A DNA stretch of 64,000 nucleotides from Artocarpus heterophyllus (Eukaryota > Streptophyta > Magnoliopsida > Rosales > Moraceae): NCBI GenBank assembly GCA_025403435.1, contig CM046347.1, positions 27,106,597-27,170,596 on the forward strand. Direction: 5' to 3'. The position numbers and the translations under genes are program-made. A model generated the notes under the pieces. The model did not search any database, was not told the DNA's origin, and saw only the letters and a list, made by a program, of their open reading frames with translations. Shown here piece after piece: positions 60,230 to 64,000 of the stretch (position 1 is its first letter; every line of letters starts with the position of its first letter).

Positions 60230-60880
60230 ATGTCTACCTCCCAGTCCACGAAGAAAATAAAGAATGTCTGTGTCTTTTGTGGTTCCAGCCTTGGAAAAGA
60301 TAAAGCTTATTTAGAAGCTGCAAATCACTTAGGGCAAGTCCTAGCACGCAAGAAGATTAACATAATCTATGGGGGTGGTAGTATAAAAATGATGGTAAAT
60401 ATGGCACTAGCAGCTAGGTCTAGCGACGCTACTGATGTAAGAATTTGGCCTCATATTCCAGTTGAAGGAAACCTTTGTAAGGAAGCCATAGGTAAGGGAG
60501 AAGGAGTCAGGAGTATCCCTAAAAATTTTAAAGACATAATCTATAATTCTGATGCTTTTATAGCATTACCTGGTGGTCTAGGTACTCTTGAGGAAATATT
60601 TATAGTTGCTTGTGGGCAATTGTTGGGCTTTTATTCCAAACCTTTGGGACTGCTGAACGTAAAGGGTTTTTATGACGGTCTTTTGAAATTTCTAGATTAC
60701 GCTGTGGAAGAAAACATCACTACATAATCGGAGAGACAAATCTTTGTCACTGCTTCAACAGCTGAGGAATTGATAGATAAAATGCAAATCATACATCCAG
60801 AATCTGACACTGCAACATCCAAGCTTGAATGGGAAAGGGAAAGCCAGGAGCGGCCAATTGATTTGAATCTCCATCTGTAA
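60230..60880 (+). pseudogene. LONELY GUY (LOG)-like cytokinin riboside 5'-monophosphate phosphoribohydrolase, captured and broken
   Basis: LOG enzymes release active cytokinin bases from nucleotide precursors in the cytosol. From the ATG at 60230, 165 codons are open: CVFCGSS at residues 14-20, YGGGS at 47-51, DAFIALPGGLGTLEE at 108-122, KPLGLLNV at 137-144. TAA at 60725-60727 then stops the frame, and beyond it, same frame, the rest of the family C-terminus continues (VTASTAEELIDKM) to TAA at 60878-60880. Departures: after GGGS the family's G-L-M-G is replaced (IKMM), and the arginine-containing segment before DAFIALPGG is changed, so activity is doubtful even without the stop. The tail ends PIDLNLHL, an EAR-like DLNL motif. 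It is intronless, unlike plant LOG genes, and lies between LTRs, pointing to capture via RNA. Confidence 0.85.
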
Positions 60881-61820
60881 TCTTTTTGTTTTATCTTTGG
60901 CATGTAGGCATGTGTGTCCGTATTTCGTGTGTTACGAATAACCGTTTGCCTTGTATTCTGTGTTTCTTGTGGTACGTTGTTGTTCAATCTTTTAGATTCA
61001 TTGAGCCTAATGCCGGGATGGCTGGATACGGAGTACTTGATGCTCTCGAAACGCATCCTTCTTAAGGTCCGATCTTTTGTTTATCGATGTTTTTGTATCC
61101 TCTAAGCATGCATGATATGGATAGCTGGTATACGGAGTGCCTTGTACTCTCGAAACGTATCCGTATTATGTTTGTAATGTGTAATATTCTGTTAATATTA
61201 TGTGGAAGTACCAGAGTCAGTTATGGGGATATTCCATATGAAATATGAGTATATTATTTGGATTGAATGTTTGTGTCATGAGGATAGCTGTTTAATGAAA
61301 AATATGTCGGGTATGTTTGCAACTCTGAGATTCCGCTTAATATCTCTATGAATAAGTTTAATGTATGGTTTTGAATAGAAGTGTTTGTGATATATGTTTT
61401 ATGATTATGTTTTAGTTTATTAGTTGAGGTATGAAATCAAATATATTTGACTTTTCCTTACTTAAAAAGGAAAAGGAACCTAAAGATGAAGTATATAAAA
61501 TTTCTCTGGCAATCTCCTTAAATGTGATTGTAAATCATAGTCCATGGACAATGAAGGACTGGAATCATGGTATGGTCAATATGTATGCCTGATCAGATTC
61601 TTAGACTATTATACGGTGTTATAAGTTGAAACTTGTCAGAAATACTCTCTTGAGGGATTTAGGAGTAAGATTTATTATGCAAGTAAATGAGTGGAGATAC
61701 GATAACTTAAATTTGGAGGACAAAGAACATTAACGGTTTAGACTCAGAATTGGAATCATAGTGGAATCATAATTTTTACTAGTATTACTAGAATTGAAAT
61801 TTCGAGGACGAAATTTCTTT
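60881..61820 (+). other. 3' non-coding part of the element interior
   Basis: No RT, RNase H or integrase text is found. A direct repeat of ~45 bases occurs at about 61016 and 61120 ('gctggatacggagtactt' and 'gctggtatacggagtgcctt', both followed by 'ctctcgaaacg'). The last ~50 bases, 'ttcgaggacgaaatttcttt', match the usual end of gypsy chromovirus-type elements. Confidence 0.6.
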
Positions 61821-61834
61821 AAGGGGGGTAGAGC
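61821..61834 (+). other. Polypurine tract
   Basis: aaggggggtagagc directly precedes the 3' LTR. Confidence 0.85.
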
Positions 61835-64000
61835 TGTGACACCCGTTATTCCCCTAAGGGTATTAAGGTAATTAGATTAATTTTTAGTATATATATATAA
61901 AAAAAAAATCAGAAAATTGAGAGAAACTCGACACTTTCTCTCTCCTCTTTCTCTCTCTAGAATTTTCTCTCTTTCTCCTCAAATCTCGTTTGAGATTTCG
62001 GCGTTATTTTTCGACACCTCCCGCACCAATGGAAAGCTCTCGACGAGCTGAGTCCAACGAGGTGCCGCGCCGCCCAAAACGCCGCCGGAGGAGACCACAC
62101 GCGCCGCCCAAAGTGGCGGCAAAACCCATTTCTTTCCGACGAGATATCTTCGCCGTCCGACGTCCGATCGACGTGATTCTTGTTCCTACACGACCACCGT
62201 GATGAGAGGAACAAAACCCACCCTTGGTGGCAGCTCAACAACCGCCGGATTGCTCCGCCCGTCTATTGCCGCCGTGCACCGTCGCCCCCATGGTGGAACT
62301 CCGCCTTGCCGGAGGAGGTGACTGACACCACCCCTCCCAATGAGTTCAGAGGATCAAGGGGAGTAAAACCCCTCGATCAATTGCACGGAAGGAGCCGGTT
62401 TCGCCGGAGAACGGCCAACGCCGCCGTCAACCGCCGCGGGAGTCTCCGTTTTGGCTCTTCCTAGCCACGTTTCTTCAAATTGGACGAGGGGAAATGCTCA
62501 TAGGAGGATGGGTAGCAAAAGCCCTCAGCCAATTTCAGGTTTCCATCGTCGGAGAATCAAGATCGGAGCTCATCCATTTCTACCGACGTTGTACTTCACG
62601 ACCCGCTATGTTAGAGGCAGAATTGGGTGAAATTGACCCCGCCATTGGACTCAGAAGGGTCGATTTAGGGGGGGTAGGCCCGAGCCCAGCTGCCAACGGA
62701 CCCCGATTGACGCCGGTCAACGACGGTCAAAGTCGGTCAACGCCGGTCAACGGTGGTCAACGCCGGTCAACGGCCAGTCAAAGGCCAAAATGGGATTTTG
62801 TGATCCGGACCTCCGATCGAAGATCCGAGACCGCCTCCCGACTCGTTTCGATGCTCTGGATGCAATGGTGACCTCCGTTCGAGCAAATTCCACTCCGATG
62901 AAAATCATCTGGTACCGACTGCACGCGAATCGAGGCGATTCAAACAGCAGTATCGGAGTCCAGAATGACGTTTTCAAGAATGTATGATCTCCAGGAAGCA
63001 TTCCTAGCCATTCATAGTCGCTCGAGGAGCACTACAGAGGATGCTTCGTAGATACAGCGAGATACAACTGGATCTGCTTTGCTTGGAGTTCAAGATCAAG
63101 GGAGTATGGAGCTAACGTTAATTGATTCCAGGATTAAGAGACTGTTGATAAGCTTGAAAGGTAGGGATTCTATTACTCATCTTTTGTGAGGTTTTTATAG
63201 AATTAAAATTGATTATTTTGCTGCAATATATATATATCTATGTTGAACTGATATTATATGTGTATCACATATGAAACTATGACATGGACTCGTCTTGTAT
63301 TGTACGGCGAGGAACATAATGAATTGACACATGTTATAAATTGAGAAGCATGGTTAGGAAAATTAACTCTATTAATAATGATTTAATATAGAGAAATTGT
63401 GAGACATGAAAAGGGCGACGGTTACGTCCTTGGGCATGAATACCCTAAAAGGTAAAATAGGGGGAAGGTGATGACGCTTCCTTGGGTTGAAAGTCCCAGA
63501 ACACACTGTATAGGAATTGATTTGGTGAGGACTTGGGGCTTGATGTCCCCTCACCGGAACACCCTTGGAATGTTTATAGGGTGATCAAGTGCGCCCATTT
63601 GGGTTTCGATGAGTTGAGTGATACTCAATTTAACATGGATACCTAGGAACAATGATGATTGGTAATATTTGTATAAATGTGTAATTATGACACTTGGTAA
63701 TGATTAACTACGGTATCCATAAGATGTGATCATAATAAACCTCATAATCTGGAATATGATGTGACTTACTGACCATGCAGATTTTAATGTGGTAATGATA
63801 AAAACCTAAAGGTGAGTAATGGCTTTCTCTACTGAGCATAGTGTTGCTCATTCCCTTATGTTTATATCTTTTCAGGACTCACTAAGTGTGAGGTGGCTAC
63901 GAGAAATATAGTTGAGGAAGTGATGTAACTATTGGGACTGCTTCAATCGTTGAGAATGTTCTTCATGATAATGTAAGCATCAATTGTTACTTTCTGTGAC
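61835..64000 (+). mobile_element. 3' LTR of the gypsy-type element, cut by the window end
   Basis: Starts TGTGACACCCG and follows the 5' LTR throughout, 2166 bases being visible. By comparison about 220 bases lie beyond the window. Clear differences from the 5' LTR include changed lengths in the CT-rich leader (61930-61985), a stop at ~62462 that closes a frame open in the 5' LTR, and an extra 'aaacct' near 63803. Confidence 0.92.

Overview
The window looks like nuclear DNA of a eudicot plant, in a repeat-rich region that has lost genes. It is AT-rich. Plant Ty1/copia, Ty3/gypsy, LINE, FAR1/MULE, hAT-type and MITE sequences are nested in one another, and the few cellular genes have plant-type introns and a plant TATA box. 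I cannot name the species. I find no intact cellular gene: every recognisable one carries at least one visible lesion, and no tRNA, rRNA or CRISPR array is present.

Layout. 1-6.7 kb: a MITE, a three-copy ~840-bp tandem repeat, an AT-rich DNA transposon with inverted ends, and short tandem repeats. 7.1-10.15 kb: the 3' part of a copia element whose RT has lost its YVDD region, then the 3' end of a LINE with poly(A). 13.1-14.0 kb: an element with an 11-bp target duplication. 15.0-18.9 kb: a fold-back element split by a 2.7-kb gypsy-type solo LTR and a tRNA-derived SINE-like piece. 19.8-20.9 kb: a ten-copy ~110-bp tandem repeat with a TA microsatellite in each unit. 21.6-24.4 kb (minus strand): a FAR1-like transposase pseudogene split by a 466-bp solo LTR with a perfect TATAT target duplication. 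24.4-32.3 kb: mostly non-coding, with several MITE/hAT elements.

32.3-55.2 kb holds a duplicated gene pair. Copy A has a YIF1-family pseudogene (32.8-36.1 kb) and then a bHLH10/89/91-like pseudogene (40.2-44.2 kb). Copy B has the YIF1 pseudogene again (49.1-52.5 kb), joined directly to the 3' end of the bHLH gene (52.66-54.74 kb). The simplest reading is a ~12-kb duplication followed by loss of ~5.8 kb from copy B. The two halves differ in divergence, so conversion or two separate events are also possible. A truncated minus-strand copia element (46.5-48.6 kb) ends exactly where copy B homology begins.

55.2-64.0 kb is the most unusual part: a Ty3/gypsy-type LTR element (5' LTR 55208-57596, PBS, PPT, 3' LTR from 61835 running off the window) with no recognisable gag-pol. 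Its 4.2-kb interior instead carries a LONELY GUY (LOG)-like reading frame related to cytokinin-activating phosphoribohydrolases, and upstream of it a broken cysteine-rich reading frame I cannot assign with confidence. This looks like a non-autonomous element that captured cellular, and possibly virus-like, coding sequence.
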